Shown: piece after piece, positions 33,853 to 46,710 of the stretch
Layout: the number at the start of each line of letters is the position of its first letter
How positions within the stretch are numbered: position 1 is the first letter of the stretch
Source: Conchocele bisecta
Taxonomy: Eukaryota > Mollusca > Bivalvia > Lucinida > Thyasiridae
DNA length: 64,000 nucleotides
NCBI GenBank assembly: GCA_029237695.1
Contig: CM055274.1
Location: forward strand, 64,291,484-64,355,483
Direction of reading: 5' to 3'
Notes under the pieces: generated by a model
What the model was told of the DNA's origin: nothing
Database searches by the model: none
The model's input: only the letters and a program-made list of their open reading frames with translations
Program-made: the position numbers and the translations under genes

Positions 33853-34410
33853 TTGACTGTGTAGAATCACACTAACTTATAATATTTATCGGTCAGTGAC
33901 ATGTACCAAGGCAACACCATCTATGACTTTTACTACATGTACTCTACAACAACGACATCAGGTTCAATAGGTGAGAAGCGAGACATTTAATCAGGCTAGA
34001 GTAAACTTTGCTGAATTATTAACGGACATCACTGATCCTTTGTTAGTTCAATTCGACTTATATTTCTTCCTATGACACAGAAGTTAACTTATTTGTCTTT
34101 GTAATAACATACTATATACCAGAGTACCAGAGATCGTATTGATCGTATTGGTAAGATCTTAGCAGCTCCCAAGATCGTTCATAAGCGTCAAACATAACAA
34201 GTGCGAGAATAAATAACCCACCGAAGACATATTTGGACAGATACAGCTAAGCGACTTAGAGAAACGTTTCCATTCATTGATTCACATATTTGTACGCAGA
34301 AAGGTATATATCTACCCGCGTGGATAGTATCACTAGTAGCTTATTTTAGTGTTATTGCAGACCAGTCGCATGGGGAAAATGAAAACCCAATCGTTACACC
34401 CCTCTTGTCA
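33853..34410. other. Non-coding sequence; partner of 23165-23310
   Basis: 33893-34030 repeats 23165-23310 in diverged form. The rest up to the start of satellite B shows nothing I can identify. Confidence 0.4.
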
Positions 34411-35868
34411 TGCCGTAAGCCATATTTCTCCAGTCATATATCGGGAGCACAACTGGCCACAAATGCCATAAGCCATATTTCAGTCACAGATCAGGAGCAC
34501 GACTGGACACAAATGCCATAAGCCATATTACAAGAGTCACATATCGGGAGCATGACTGGCCATAAATGCCATAAGCCATATTACTCCAGTCACATATCAG
34601 GAGCACGACTGGCCACAAATGTCATAAGCCCTGTTTCTCCAGTCATGAACAAGAGCACGACTAGCCACAAATATCATAAGCCATATTTCTCCAGTCACAG
34701 ATCGGTAGCACGACTGGCCACAAATGCCATAATCTTTATTTTACCAGTCACAGATCGGGAGCACGGCTGGCCACAAATGTCATAATCCATATTTCAAGAG
34801 TCGCATATCGGGACAACAACTGGCCACAAATGCCATAAGCCATATTACTCCTGGCCACAAATGCCGTAAGCCATATTTCTCCAGTCATAGATCGGGAGCA
34901 CGACTGGCCACAAATGCCATAAGCCATATTACTCCAGTGACAGATCAGGAGCACGACTGGCCACAAATGCCGTAAGCCATAATTTGTCAAGTCACAGACT
35001 GGCCACAGATACCATAAGCCATATTTCTCCAGTCACAAATCGGTACACGACTGTCCACAAATGCCATAAGCCCTATTTCTCCAGTCACAGATCAGAAGCA
35101 CGACTGGCCACAGATACCATAAGCCATATTTCTCCAGTCACAGATCGGTAGCACGACTGGCCACAAATGCCATAAGCCCTATTTATCCAGTCACAGATCA
35201 GGAGCACGACTGGCCACCAATGTCATAAGCCATATTTCTCCAGTCACAGATCCGAGCACGACTGGACACAAATGCCATAATCCCTATTTCACCAGTCACA
35301 GATCAGGAGCACGACTGGCCACAAATGTCATAAGCCCTATTTTTCCAGTCACAGATCGGAGCATGACTGGCCACAAATGTCACCCCATTTCTCCAGTCAC
35401 ATATCAGGAGCACGACTGGCCACAAATGCCATAAGCCCTAGTTATCCAGTCACAGATCAGGAGCACGCCTGGCTGCACATGACATAAGCCCTATTTATCC
35501 AGTCACAAATCGGAGCACGACTGGCCACAAATGTCATAAGCCCTATTTCTCCAGTCACATATCAGGAGCACGACTGGCCACAAATGCCATCAACCCTATT
35601 TCTTCAGTCACAGATCGGGAACACGACTGGCCACAAATGTCATAAGCCATATTTCTCCATGCACATACCAGGAGCACGACTGGCCACAAATGCCATAAGC
35701 CATATAAACCATATGTCTCCATTCATAGATCGGAGCATGACTGGACACAAATGCCATAAGCCATATTTCTCCAGTCATAGATCGGAGCACGACTGGCCAC
35801 AAATGCCGTAAGCCATATTTATCCAGTCACAGATCGGGAGCACGACTGGCCACAAATGCCATAAGCCC
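34411..35868. repeat. Satellite B array 1: 53-bp unit, about 27 copies
   Basis: The unit contains TTTCTCCAGTCACAGATCGG, GAGCACGACTGGCCACAAAT and GCCATAAGCCATA. Period 52-54 bp. The unit matches, in the same order, the right-hand terminal sequence of repeat P (GGTCGCAAAGCCCATAAACC, CCATTTCTCCAGTCACA). The array ends at CATAAGCCCTATTT where the minus-strand LINE begins. Confidence 0.93.
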
Positions 35869-36439
35869 TATTTATTTTGTTATTAAATGGTTTATTTCCA
35901 CTTTTAAATACAACATGTACATTTTATAAAGTTCACAAGAGAATATAGCTAAATGAAATACAATGATTACATACTATATTAAAAGGTGAAATGTATGGGA
36001 GAGTAAAGTAGTTGAGATATACCATGTATACAGAGCATGAAAAGAAGGAAGACGGTAAGGATTTCTTTATCTGTGTTCACACCTGCTGGACCTGTGTAGT
36101 TGTGTAGTTTATATTTAATATAGAGATATGTTGTGCTTGATTTTTCTTGCGGTGCCTATAAGAACTTTATATATTAAACCTGCCCCACTTAATAATATGC
36201 TGTTCTCTTTTGAATTTCATTGTCGCTATTTCTTCTTCTATATGTATTCTAATTTTCAAGTAACTTACAAAAGATTCGAAAGTAATATCATGCTTTTCAT
36301 ATTTGCATTTGAAAATATAGTATTTTGCTAACAAAATTAAAAAATTAAACTGTTTTACCATCAGTGCTTTTCATTTAGATAATTTCGAAGCTGTGACCAA
36401 AAATGTTGCACATGCATACATTCCCAGAACATGTGTTTT

Positions 36440-38360
36440 GTGCTTTCAACATAAATAGAGCACAAAAATCACATAGACTACTATTTACTATATTACAACG
36501 ATAGAGTAGTTTATTTGTCCCAATGATACGCTTTAAATATCTATATTGGAAATTGCGTAATGTTGAGTCTATTGTACAATCGAAAGCTAATGTGTAAATT
36601 TGTTGCCAGCATAAATTATCATCAGAAAATTAATTTGTCCATTTTTGTTCAGATTTTTTTTTAATCTATATTTATTTTGTTTGTGTGTTTGTCTTGTATA
36701 TATAGTAATTTGTTCACATATTTGCTATCCTGTACTCTCGATATAAGCGACGTAGATTGTGGAGTTGTGTTGATGCTTTCTGTTTTTATTTTCTCTGCCC
36801 ATAATGGACTTATGCTGTTCACAATACTTTGATATTTTATAAAATCGTCCTGACGTATATTGAATATTGCTGTAAAATCAGTAAAGCGTAGAAAATTCCT
36901 TACTCTGTAGTCATATAGATGTTCAACATATGTAATGCCTTTATTGTACCAATCCTTGAAAAAGATTGTTTTGTTTTGATGCTTTAAATTGGAATTATTC
37001 CAAAGTATTTCTTTTGATACTGTGTCATTTTTGGATGTATAGTTAATATGTGACCAGGATTTAAAACATTATTTAAAACTTATTTTCTTCCGCTATATGT
37101 TTTACATCTTCTGTTTTTATGTTACATTCAAAGAGCAAAAATCCACCATATCTTTCAAGTTTTTTTTCCTAAAGTTGTTTCCATTTACCTCTGTTTGATG
37201 TGTCACATATTCGTTGTACCCATGATGCTCTTATTGACATTATAAAACTATCTATATCTAACATTTTTAATCCCACTTTTTCGTAGGATTGGATGGTTAT
37301 ATTTCTTTTAATTTTATCAGGCTTGCTGTCCCATAAAAAATCGAATAATTTGTTTTTAATTCCTTTGATCATGTTGTCTGGAGGGTCGTATAAAACTGTT
37401 AATGGATATATTAATTTTGGAGCAGAAACGTTTTAATAACTGTAATTTGTCCAAGTAAACTTAAATTTCTATGTTTCAAATTATCAAGACACTGTTCAAA
37501 CTCTACTATGTTAGGAAGGATGTTATATTCGTGGATATCTGTATTATTATTTAAGAACGTAATTCCTAACGTTTTTGCACTAAGAGAAGTCCAAATTAAT
37601 TTCTTATCCGGACAGAAAATCAGATCTTCATTTTTTAAGGCACCAACGCGCATTACAGTTGATTTTTTTGTTTTAAGGTTGAGACCAGATATTTTACTAA
37701 ATTCATCTATTATGTATATTAACTTTTCAAATGATTTTCTTGTACCATCTGTCACAAAAGTTGCATCATCGGCAAACATTGTCTTTTTAATTTCTATATC
37801 ATAAATTGTTACCGCCATTATATCTTTTTCATTTATAATTGCTTTGGATAGTATTTCAATGGCGATAATAAAAAAGTAAGGTGATAAAGGACAGCCTTGA
37901 CGTACGCCTCTATTTATTGAAAAGAAATCCGATAAATAACCATTGTTTGTAACACAGCTTTTTCCATCAGAGTAAAAAAGCTTAATCCAATTTAGAATGG
38001 GCCAAAATTTAAATGTTTCATAACTTTTAAGAGGTAAGAATGTTCAACAGTATCAAATGCCTTTGCAAACTCTGCGAAGAAAAATAAACCCGGTAATTCA
38101 TTTTCATTCAAATGGCCCATTAATTCGTATAGAGTTCTAATATTTTCTCCGATGTACCTTCCCTTAAGAAATCCGGTTTGTGAATCATCTATTATATTTG
38201 GTAAAACCTTTTTAATTCTGTTTGCTATGGCCTTTGATGCAATTTTGTAATCCACATTACCGGTAAGTAATGATATAGGTCTCCAATTCGTAAGTATAGA
38301 TAAATCGCTATCCTTTTTTTGTATTAATGTTATTTCACCCTGTTTTTTGCAATTCATTTA
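36440..38360 (-). pseudogene. LINE ORF2: reverse transcriptase and C-terminal region
   Basis: In order: LTNWRPISLLTGNVDYKIAS, SQTGFLKGRYIGENIRTLY, FAEFAKAFDTVEH (motif A; FxE in place of the usual FxD, so Asp to Glu or a miscopy), GYLSDFFSINRGVRQGCPLS (motif B, bridging frames near 37920), KKTMFADDATF (motif C, both catalytic Asp), LGITF, then a thumb with LFDFLWDSKPDKIKRN and GLKMLDIDSFI. The end includes NFQYRYLKRIIGTNKLLYRC and LCDFCALF, a zinc-knuckle-like CxxC. Frames break near 37400, 37830 and 37990. Confidence 0.85.
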
Positions 38361-38719
38361 GTGATCCATTTGCTAATGAAAATTTAAAAGAATCCATATA
38401 ATATATTGTTATGTCATTCCAAAATATTTTATAGCAGTCGGACCATCTGAGCCTGGGCTCTTATTTTTAATTTCCTTTAAAGAGTTACTGCATTCGTATT
38501 CTGAAAGGTTGTCTTCGCATAATTCTTTATTTTCTTCGGATAATCTGTTTACACCATTATCATTTGAAAAAGAATTGTGATTTGTATTTTCAGCTTCTTT
38601 TTTCGTATATAATTTTTTATAATATTCTTTTTCTTCATTTAATATTTCACCATTGATCGTAATATTTTGACCATTTACCGTTAATCTAGTTATCGTTTTA
38701 TTTTCAGACCGTTTCCGTT

Positions 38720-39464
38720 CTAAATTTGCAAAGTATTTTGTATTTTTTCCCCACCCTCAATCCATTCGTCTTTTGATCTTAACATAATTCCTCTAACTTT
38801 CTGTTCATATAAATGCTGTAACATATCTTTTTTGGTATTTAATTCTATTAAAATATCTTCCAATATATTTTTTGAGTAGTCTGCTTCTAATTTATTTATT
38901 TCTTCTATTAATTTATTTTCCATTTTTAAATCTTTTTTCTTTTCAGTAGACGCAAATTTTATCATTTCATTTCTTATTGTGCCAATTATTAATCTCCAAA
39001 GTGTATTTGGATTAGCATGTTGGTTGATTTCGGCAATGGTAGAAATACTTCGTCTAATTAGTTGTTGATATTCTGTTTTTAAAAATAGACTATTATTTAA
39101 CTGAAAATATCCCGGACCCCTTTCATTAGATTGAGTCTGTAAACAAAAATATACTAACGAATGGTCAGACTTAAACCCTGTAGTAATTTTACTTTTTATT
39201 ACTCTGTTAATTACATTTTCAGATATTAGAAAATAGTCTAAACGACAGAATATTGGTGGTTTTGTATTCGAATGCCATGTGAATTTCCTTGTATTAGAAT
39301 TAAGAATTATCCAGATATCAATTAGTTCATATTTATTAATTATTGACAATATTTTCTCTCTTGTTTTCTTATTTGTGTCTCTTATGCCATTTTACTTGTC
39401 TAAATCTGGATCTAAAATTATATTAAAATGTGAACAAAAAGAAAGAAATTATAGAAGTAAGTGA
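38720..39464 (-). pseudogene. LINE ORF2: endonuclease C-terminal half and linker
   Basis: ILDPDLDK is followed, after a frameshift, by INKYELIDIWIILNSNTRKF, then PPIFCRLDYFLIS and GFKSDHSLVYF, which carries the catalytic Asp-His pair of APE-type endonucleases. NERGPGYFQLNNSLF marks the start of the linker. A long Lys/Glu-rich helical part and KVRGIMLRSKDEWIEGGEK lead towards the RT. Confidence 0.85.
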
Positions 39465-40436
39465 GAGTTGCATCAACGATAACATATGAAGACAATAATG
39501 CCATGTAAAAAAAAGAACGAGGGTCACCAACTCAGACATTGTGTAATATAAACACGTGGGCACCTGTTGACAAAATGGATCTTACTATGTATGCTATCAG
39601 CATATCCCCAGATCAGTTTACACATCCGCGCTGTCTGGTCAGGGCCTACCTTGATCGCCATTCCATCAGTGGAGAGCTCATACTACCTGCCGTTAACGTC
39701 ATGATTATATTCTGGTAATTTAATTCTATCCTAAATGTGCAAAATAATTTAATAATTATTGCTAAAATAAGGTCCATTTTGTCACCCGGCGGCCCATGTA
39801 TATTCGCACGTTACAAATTACAGTAGTGAGTATGTCTGCCTCCTCTATACCAGAAATAATTTTGAATTAGCATAGTAGTCAGTGCCATCAGCTGGATTTC
39901 AGTATGTAACCTGTTTCGTTTAAATAAAACGTTTAATATAATCTCAAATCGGCTGCACAACGTGTATATGGGCCACCTACTGAGAAAAACGCACCCTACA
40001 ACGTGTGCGACCAGCGTAGCCCCAGACCAGCCTGTGCATATGCACAGTCTGATAAGGGCCTATGCTGTTCGCCATTCTGTCACTGAAATAACCTTGCTGT
40101 CGTCAGTAAGACTATTAGACCATAACCATACTGTGCAAGATGATCATGATACACAATTGTTGCAAATGTTGTACGGTTCCTTTTCTCAGCCGGCGGCCCA
40201 CACACAGACGAAAGTATGCTCATGAAACGATTTTTGCTGACATAGTATTCACATAACGAAACTGTAATTTTTATACATGAGATATTTAACAAATCTGTAC
40301 ATATGTATCCCGCCACGATAACAAATTGTCGAATTCCGCGGCCAGCATAGCCCCAAATTAGCACGCGCATTCGCGCTGCCCGATCAGAACCTACGCTGTT
40401 CGCTATTGAGTTACCGGGCACCGGGGCGGGATCAAC
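39465..40436. other. Non-coding, with P-repeat core fragments
   Basis: Core fragments of repeat P (CCAGATCAGTTTACACATCC at 39609, ACCAGCGTAGCCCCAGACCA at 40010, and GCCAGCATAGCCCCAAATTA at 40343) lie in one orientation. No ORF is supported. Confidence 0.5.
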
Positions 40437-40884
40437 TGATCCTGAGAATAGTGCTGCAGTAGCCATTGCTTGTCGTAAAAGGCGACTAAACTGGCTTAAC
40501 GATTGGGTTCATACTTTCCGGAACCCACTATACCGGATTTGGCCCTCATGTACATTTTTGGCTTTCTTGTATGTGAGAGTTGAGTCGGGCTATGCCCCAT
40601 ATATAAAAGTAAGATTAGCGCTAATCCTATTACTTTTAGGGGATGGGATAAATGATGCTGGTGTGGCGAGGGCCTGGCACCAGATCAGGTTGTTCTAATT
40701 TCAGGACTGAATATATATTTTGATTGTAAATATTGAGTTCTGAAGTTGGGATTTACCCCCCTTGGACAGGTGGATATGGGACTCGACCCCGTTGACCCGT
40801 CTGCGTGTAGACTCCCTGAGGCTTGTACCTCTATGTCAGAAAAGCGGACGTTAAACCCTATTCACTCACTCACTCACTCACTCG
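40437..40884 (+). mobile_element. Probable molluscan SINE with CACT tail
   Basis: CCATTGCTTGTCGTAAAAGG continues CGACTAAACTGG near the start. CGGACGTTAAACCCTATTCA and (CACT)n end it. This GTCGTAA..GGCGACTAA head and GTTAAAC..CACTCACT tail are, from memory, a common arrangement in mollusc short repeats. A tRNA-like promoter was not clearly identified, so the class is inferred. Internal sequence includes GGCCTGGCACCAGATCAGG, shared with the Tigger intron near 25960. Confidence 0.5.
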
Positions 40885-42502
40885 CTATTGAGTTAATGAA
40901 ATACTGTTGATGTCTCTAACAAAATATTTTGACCCCTCTCCACACCGATCAAAACCACTCATCAAGCCCCCCTCCCCCACCCCACTTCATGTCGGGCCAC
41001 ATATAGTTTTCATTTGGGAAACAAGAATAGCTCATTAATTAAAATAGCATAACATCAAGTATAATACATGTATATTGTGTGTATAGATCCTTCAGCTTAC
41101 GCTATTGATTTGCAATTGTTCCGCCTTTGTCCAGACCATTTTCCACCACTCTTGTTACAAAACCGTCATACAAGTATGTGCAATTACTAAATGAATAGAA
41201 TAATATTTCCGGACCCCTCCGACATATCCATGTAGTACACCCAGTTGCATTTTCTGCAATATGTTATTACTATTCACTTTGTATATCAGTGTATAAAATG
41301 GTATTAATTATCATATGTATATATAATGATACAAAATCATGTGGGAGAATTACCATATAACAAGCACACAACAAAATCATGTGGGAGAAATATCATATAA
41401 CACACACACGTCAGCATCTGTATCTGTCAGCCAATGCGGCCATAGGGAGAACTACTTGATTATATTCGGGGAAACAACTTTCGATAAACCCCTTGACCAG
41501 TACGTTTTGTCAATACAACCGTAATGACGAGACTGACTTAGACAGTGTTTATATGTGTGGCTCTGACTGGAGGAACAAGTGACATACGGCTGCTGCGTCT
41601 AGTATAGTTTCATTTCGGGGCCGCAGGATATTGTTAGTGAATCCGGAGCTAGACAGGTCACGAATGCGATAAGCCCAATTTCTCCAGCCACAACCAGACA
41701 TACAGTTTGAGAATATCATTTACACGATATATACACGTTAGCTATTTACTCGAAACAAATATTTCGTCGGGTGGGTACATTTACATACAACATCTAGATA
41801 TCTATTTGAAAGTTTCATACAATATTTCGGTAGACATTCATAAATATATTGCTTTAATTTAGACAAGTCTAAACTGTGTCCAATGTAGGTTTCAGTGATA
41901 TGCTTCTGCTATATTCCGTGCCATCCACCACACAATATAATAAATGAGCCGCTGCATGCGAGAAACTACCACCTCAAATTGGCGATCAGTCCTGTAATTT
42001 GGCACATGCAGGCGTCTATACCGTTCATCACAACCCGTATGATGAGAGGAATATACGCCGACTGCACCACGCACGTCACACATGTATAATTACGCATGCA
42101 CAATTTTACTGTTACCATTTCGCATGCACTGCCCACTGTTGTACGGTTCGCTGTCTTTGTCGTCTCACCAGGTTGGGTATTAGGTACAAACAACATGGGA
42201 AAACATAACTTATAGTTTATTTGAGCAGACTATGATGACTGTACCGTGTTCACTAATGTAGTATGCTGCAACTTCTGCAACACTCAAACTTTGTTTAATT
42301 TGTAGTTTATAATACAAGAGTACATGTAGTCACTTCAGACACTACCTGCTCCTGAATACGCCTCCAGCTATACTATTATAGACTCGACTAATACTATTTG
42401 CATAGGATAGATCATCGTACGTAATTCAAATGTATAATTATAGTCTACAAAAAAAGTTAGAGGCATGTTCAGAAAGCAGCCAGTTAATTCCAAGTGCAAA
42501 GT
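40885..42502. other. Non-coding sequence with a P-repeat copy
   Basis: A short tandem pair (AAAATCATGTGGGAGAA at 41333 and 41374) is present. At 41553-41703 a P copy has GTGTGGCTCTGACTGGAGGA and the right end GATAAGCCCAATTTCTCCAG. Small frames around 41892-42208 have no recognisable product. Confidence 0.45.
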
Positions 42503-42988
42503 TTATCTCGACAGCCAATCATCATAGTCGGCTGGCTTAATTAGTTCAATTGTGCCATTTGCACGAAGCTTAATGTATATATGACCGTCTGTGCTCCATG
42601 CCAATTCTGTCTCTCTGCTTTCTCTTGCCTCCTTCAGAACCTTCGCTTTCATATGAATTAAGTATTCCTGTATGTAAATACCTGTACCCCGTAATTTTGT
42701 TTTATTGTCCTTTAATGCCTCAATTTTGTCATTTCGCGAGATAAATTTAACTATCATCGGTCTCGGAGCCTGTCGTCGTTGAATGCCAATTCGATGCGCG
42801 ATATCGATATCCCGTTCTTCTAGCGTCATCCCCATTGTATCATTTAATAATTTCACAGCCGTTTTGGTAGTTTGTTCCGCTGTTTCCTTCTCGCCCTCCT
42901 TCTCAATCGGCAGCCGTTTTGGTAGTTTGTTCCGCTGTTTCCTTCTCGCCCTCCTCAATCGGCAGTCAACGGTATCGGCAGTCATCAA
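42503..42988 (-). pseudogene. LINE ORF1 (RNA-binding, L1 ORF1p-like) fragment
   Basis: It resembles the RRM and C-terminal part of L1-type ORF1 proteins, which coat LINE RNA: ERDIDIAHRIGIQRRQAPRP, MIVKFISRNDKIEALKDNK, LRGTGIYIQEYL, then AWSTDGHIYIKLRANGTIEL before the stop. The N-terminal coiled coil is missing. A segment of about 52 bp (CGTTTTGGTAGTTTGTTCCG onward) is duplicated at 42858-42957, which shifts the frame. It abuts satellite B at 43007 and is on the same strand as the LINE at 35869-39464, of which it may be the 5' part. Confidence 0.75.
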
Positions 42989-43006
42989 CCCGTTCGATGT
43001 TGTTCT

Positions 43007-43852
43007 GTTTCACCAGTCATAAATCGGGATCACAACTGGCCACAAATGGCATAAGCCCTATTTTTCTAGTCACAGATCGGAGCACGACTGGCCACAAATG
43101 TCATAAGCCCCATTTCTCCAGTCACATATCAGGAGCACAACTGGCCACACATGACATAAGCCCTATTTATCCAGTCACATATCAGGAGCACGACTGGCCG
43201 CACATGACATAAGACCTATTTCTCCAGTCACAGATCGGAGCTCGACTGGGCACAAATGTCATAAGCCCTATTTCTCCAGTCACAGATCAGGAGCACGACT
43301 GGACACAAATGCCATAAGCCCTATTTATCCAGTCACAGATCAGGAGCACGACTGACCACAAATGCCATAAACCGTATTTCTCCAGTCACAGATCGGGAAC
43401 ACGACTGGCCACAAATGCCATAAGCCATATTTCTCCAGTCACAGATCAGGAGCACGACTGGCCACAAATGACATAAGCCATATTTCTCCAGTCATAGATC
43501 GGAGCACGACTGGACACAAATGACATAAACCCTATTTCTCCAGTCATAGATCGGAGCACGACTGGACACAAATGCCATAAGCCCTATTTCACCAGTCGCA
43601 GATCTGGAGCACGAATGGCCACAAATTCCATAAGCCATATTTCACCAGTCGCAGATCGGGAGCACGACTGGCCACAAATGCCATAAGCCATATTTCTCCA
43701 GTCATAGATCAGTAGCACGACTGGCCACAAATGCCATAAGCCATATTTCTCCAGTCATAGATCGGGAGCACGACTGGCCACAAATGCCATAAGCCCTGTT
43801 TCTTTGTCACATATCAGGTGCACGACTGGCCACAAATGCCATATTTCTGTCG
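43007..43852. repeat. Satellite B array 2: 53-bp unit, about 16 copies
   Basis: Same unit and orientation as 34411-35868. The period was read as 53 bp (43681, 43734, 43787). It begins with TTTCACCAGTC, the part of the unit at which array 1 stops. Confidence 0.93.
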
Positions 43853-45259
43853 GCCCTAAATGATACTCTTGTGTGTTGGTGGGCCGTTAAGCACCATTAA
43901 GCATCTAGTTCTACAGTCACAGATCAGGATCTGTACTACAGCTGTATTGAATAGTTTAAAGTGACTGTGTCTCAGAATGAGATGATGTCTCGGATATACA
44001 AGATGTGTTTTGTTTTTGTTTCATGCACAGTAAATGACATACAACAATCACACCATTTTATATATTTATTTGATCACATTCTAAAAGTGTATGTTATATT
44101 CAAGTATATGTCATTTCGGCTGATTCTGCGCATCTGCTAATGCGCAATTCACGTCATATTTAGCCTTGCGTACGTCATAATAAAATATGTGGATTTTGGA
44201 ATAAACAAGCTGATTAATTGCTACAATGTGGCACGATTTTATCACATTCCGATAGTTTGGTAAAAAGTTATTCCGAATATAGTCAAAATGTGTAAAATCC
44301 TCAGACCCTGCTGATGGAATAGCTGTCTTATTTACTAAATTAACTATTAAACGAAGAAACTAACCTGTCATGATGTCACTGGATAGTTCTGCTTCAAGTT
44401 TAATACCAATTTTGCTATGCTGATCCAGCATGCTGCTCGCCATTTATTTACACTACCAGATGAGCAGCATTAGCAGAAACAAATGTGACGTTACAAACAC
44501 ACATGTGATGTCATACATCATACAATTTACGTCACTTACTGACATGTTTCATGCGTAGACGTGTTTGAACTGCGTTGAATAAGCAGGGAAATTTGACTGA
44601 ATATGGTGATGGTACTGACATATAAATTTGTTTGGAAAGCCTCAGGTGCGCAGAATTAGCCGAAACCATTGTACATGCTATCAGCAACTGTTATAAACAT
44701 GGGAGATACTAATGCTCGGCATAATTTGGGATTTTCACTATACAATTACATGCACTAGTAATCATGGTAATGAAAACATGAAAAATGTCTTTCTTTTTTT
44801 GTTGTGAAAAAGCCAATGCACACGTACCTGAGATGCATGAAGCAATCATCTGAGCCTCACTACCTTTAAGATCTTGTTTGTAAATGTTTAAATGTTGTTG
44901 TGACTATAGAAATGGGATATGTAATTTGTGACCAGTATAGCCCCAGATCAGCCTGCACATTCTCACGGTCTGATCAGAATCTGCAATATTCGCCATTCAG
45001 TAAAATGCAACATCAGTCATGCGAGTAGACCAAGGAGTAGATAGTCATCAGACTGTTGGAATGTTATATCAGAGTAGGAGCTAGACTGGCCACATGTGCC
45101 GTAAGCCCCATTTCTCCAGTCACAGCCACAATTAAGCAAAATAAATTTCAAATTGATAACGATCCCTATGCGAATGTTACACCATTCTACTTGCGGTGTC
45201 TTTACATAACAATGTCACGGTTTATAACACAAAACCATACTGGTTCCTCATCAAAATTA
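43853..45259. other. Non-coding sequence; P-repeat copy at 44893-45133
   Basis: The P copy starts TTGTTGTGACTATAGAAATG and ends CCCCATTTCTCCAGTCACAG, with ACCAGTATAGCCCCAGATCA inside. The stretch 43860-44890 has no feature I can support. Confidence 0.5.
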
Positions 45260-45610
45260 TCAGGGTATTTGTTGATAATGGACACACCTCCAGTGAAACA
45301 ATTGTTTACATTGACATTCGCATTCACATTGAATGCTAGCGTCATGATTTGTCAACACGTTTTCCTCAATTAGGTAGCCGCACCTCCCACAGGGATATAT
45401 TGTAGTAACGTTACTGATGTTCGCCTGCAAGGTCCGCCGTTCGGTCAAAATGCTGGTCACTTTGGTGGGTACTGGGTATGATCCTCGCACATTAATAATT
45501 ATCAGAGCCGGAAAGACATGGTCTCGGTGAAATGTGTCCAGTTTCTCAACAAGACCAGACCAGTACACTTGGTTGAAAGGAACTGGTACAACAACACGTT
45601 TAATTCGTAT
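45260..45610 (-). pseudogene. Unrecognised coding remnant with PHD-like Cys cluster
   Basis: The open frame reads VVVPVPFNQVYWSGLVEKLD, VFPALIIINVRGSYPVP, then IYPCGRCGYLIEEN and, further on, CECECQCKQLFHWRCV. The C-x2-C...C-x-C...FHW-x-C spacing is like a PHD or related zinc finger. The first half is a folded-looking domain that I do not recognise. A stop follows YQQIP. Neighbouring minus-strand frames at 45785-46691 may belong to the same gene. Possibly a transposon-associated protein; no function is claimed. Confidence 0.45.
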
Positions 45611-45784
45611 TTCCGTTTGACTTTAGATTGAAAGTGTCACCACTGACATCCAAAAGTCCATGGATTCGATAGTCCTGGATGGATCTGTTAGGGTGTATGT
45701 CACTTCACAGACGTTGTCCATGGCAGTCACATGTCACTATTCTGTCCGGAGAGGCTCCAAGGATGGAGTGCGCACCCGAAATCT

Positions 45785-46691
45785 CTAGTCCAGAGTCGTG
45801 AATGTGCAGGTTGGTGTGATGTTGAGAAGACTCCTCCGTATATGCCTCAACAACATGAGGCTCCTGCTGTTGACTATATCGTGTAGCGTCATTTCCTTTA
45901 AACTTGGAACCATTAACAAATATTTCAACAAGTTTATCTGTAGCACTATGGGTCCTTTGCTCCTCAACGTCTGAACATGACTAGCCACTTGTTGAAATGT
46001 TGATGCTGTGATAAGCCCTAGCCTATATTTGAACGATATCAGAGAGCTTGATTACTGGATGGTGACTTCCTCGATCGCAATCATCCACAATATATACAAC
46101 TGCTTCCCTTGAAATCACATTGGCTGGCTTAACTTTAATGTTCTCAATTATACTGTGGGGGAAGGTAGCTTGTGTTCACATCATATGTCTTTGATGGTAT
46201 TAGGAAAGGGTTCTCGGAGCACATAGTGTCTGGAAGAGTGGCTGCTGGCGGGGTTTGTGAGGTACTGTGCACTGCTGGTCGGTGTTGGTCAACTATAGCA
46301 GGAGCCACAACCTTTACCCATGGGAAGTTCTGATTCACTATTCCAAGGTCGTGGTTGGATGAATTTTGCCAAGTCAACACTCCGTTGATCATGCTTCACA
46401 GGATTGTACTGGTTTAAAGTCTTGTTTTTTCTTAACTTTTCCAGGTACATTTATTAACAGATATATCGCACAACTTGGTAGGAATAACCTTTGGCCCTTT
46501 CGGGACATTCCACATTCCACCCAAAACATAAGTCCAGCGATATGAGTAATTGCCCCCCCCCCCCCGAGAATATCTATGCATGTATAGGAAGTATTAGGAA
46601 CCACCAATCGGATTGCTGCAGTCCTCAATATGACTACAACATCATAATGTGTGCCACTCGTGTCCCCTAAATGATTTGATACACAGTTCAA
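45785..46691 (-). other. Minus-strand open frames, product unknown
   Basis: Three short frames (45785-45988, 46144-46392, 46389-46691) run in the same direction as the remnants on either side. One contains TSYTCIDILGGGGAITH, another NHDLGIVNQNFPWVKVVAPA. I recognise no domain. A poly-C run at 46554-46565 encodes the glycines. They may be exons of a decayed gene or chance. Confidence 0.25.
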
Positions 46692-46710
46692 GGCACATTA
46701 TCCACCAACC

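Larger units (their letters stand above)
35869..39464 (-). mobile_element. L1/Tx1-like LINE, 5'-truncated, inserted in satellite B
   Basis: Read on the minus strand: endonuclease C-terminal half (39464-39150), linker (39130-38720), RT (38360-37169), C-terminal region (37168-36440), and an AT-rich 3' end to 35869. The endonuclease N-terminal half is absent, the pattern left by incomplete reverse transcription. Several frameshifts are present. It is antisense to the CCP gene. Confidence 0.85.

Noticed and set aside
34552..35811. Repetitive ORFs (GHKCHKPYFSSH-like) in satellite B
   Set aside because: These are shadows of the 53-bp unit; the same unit gives ORFs on the opposite strand.
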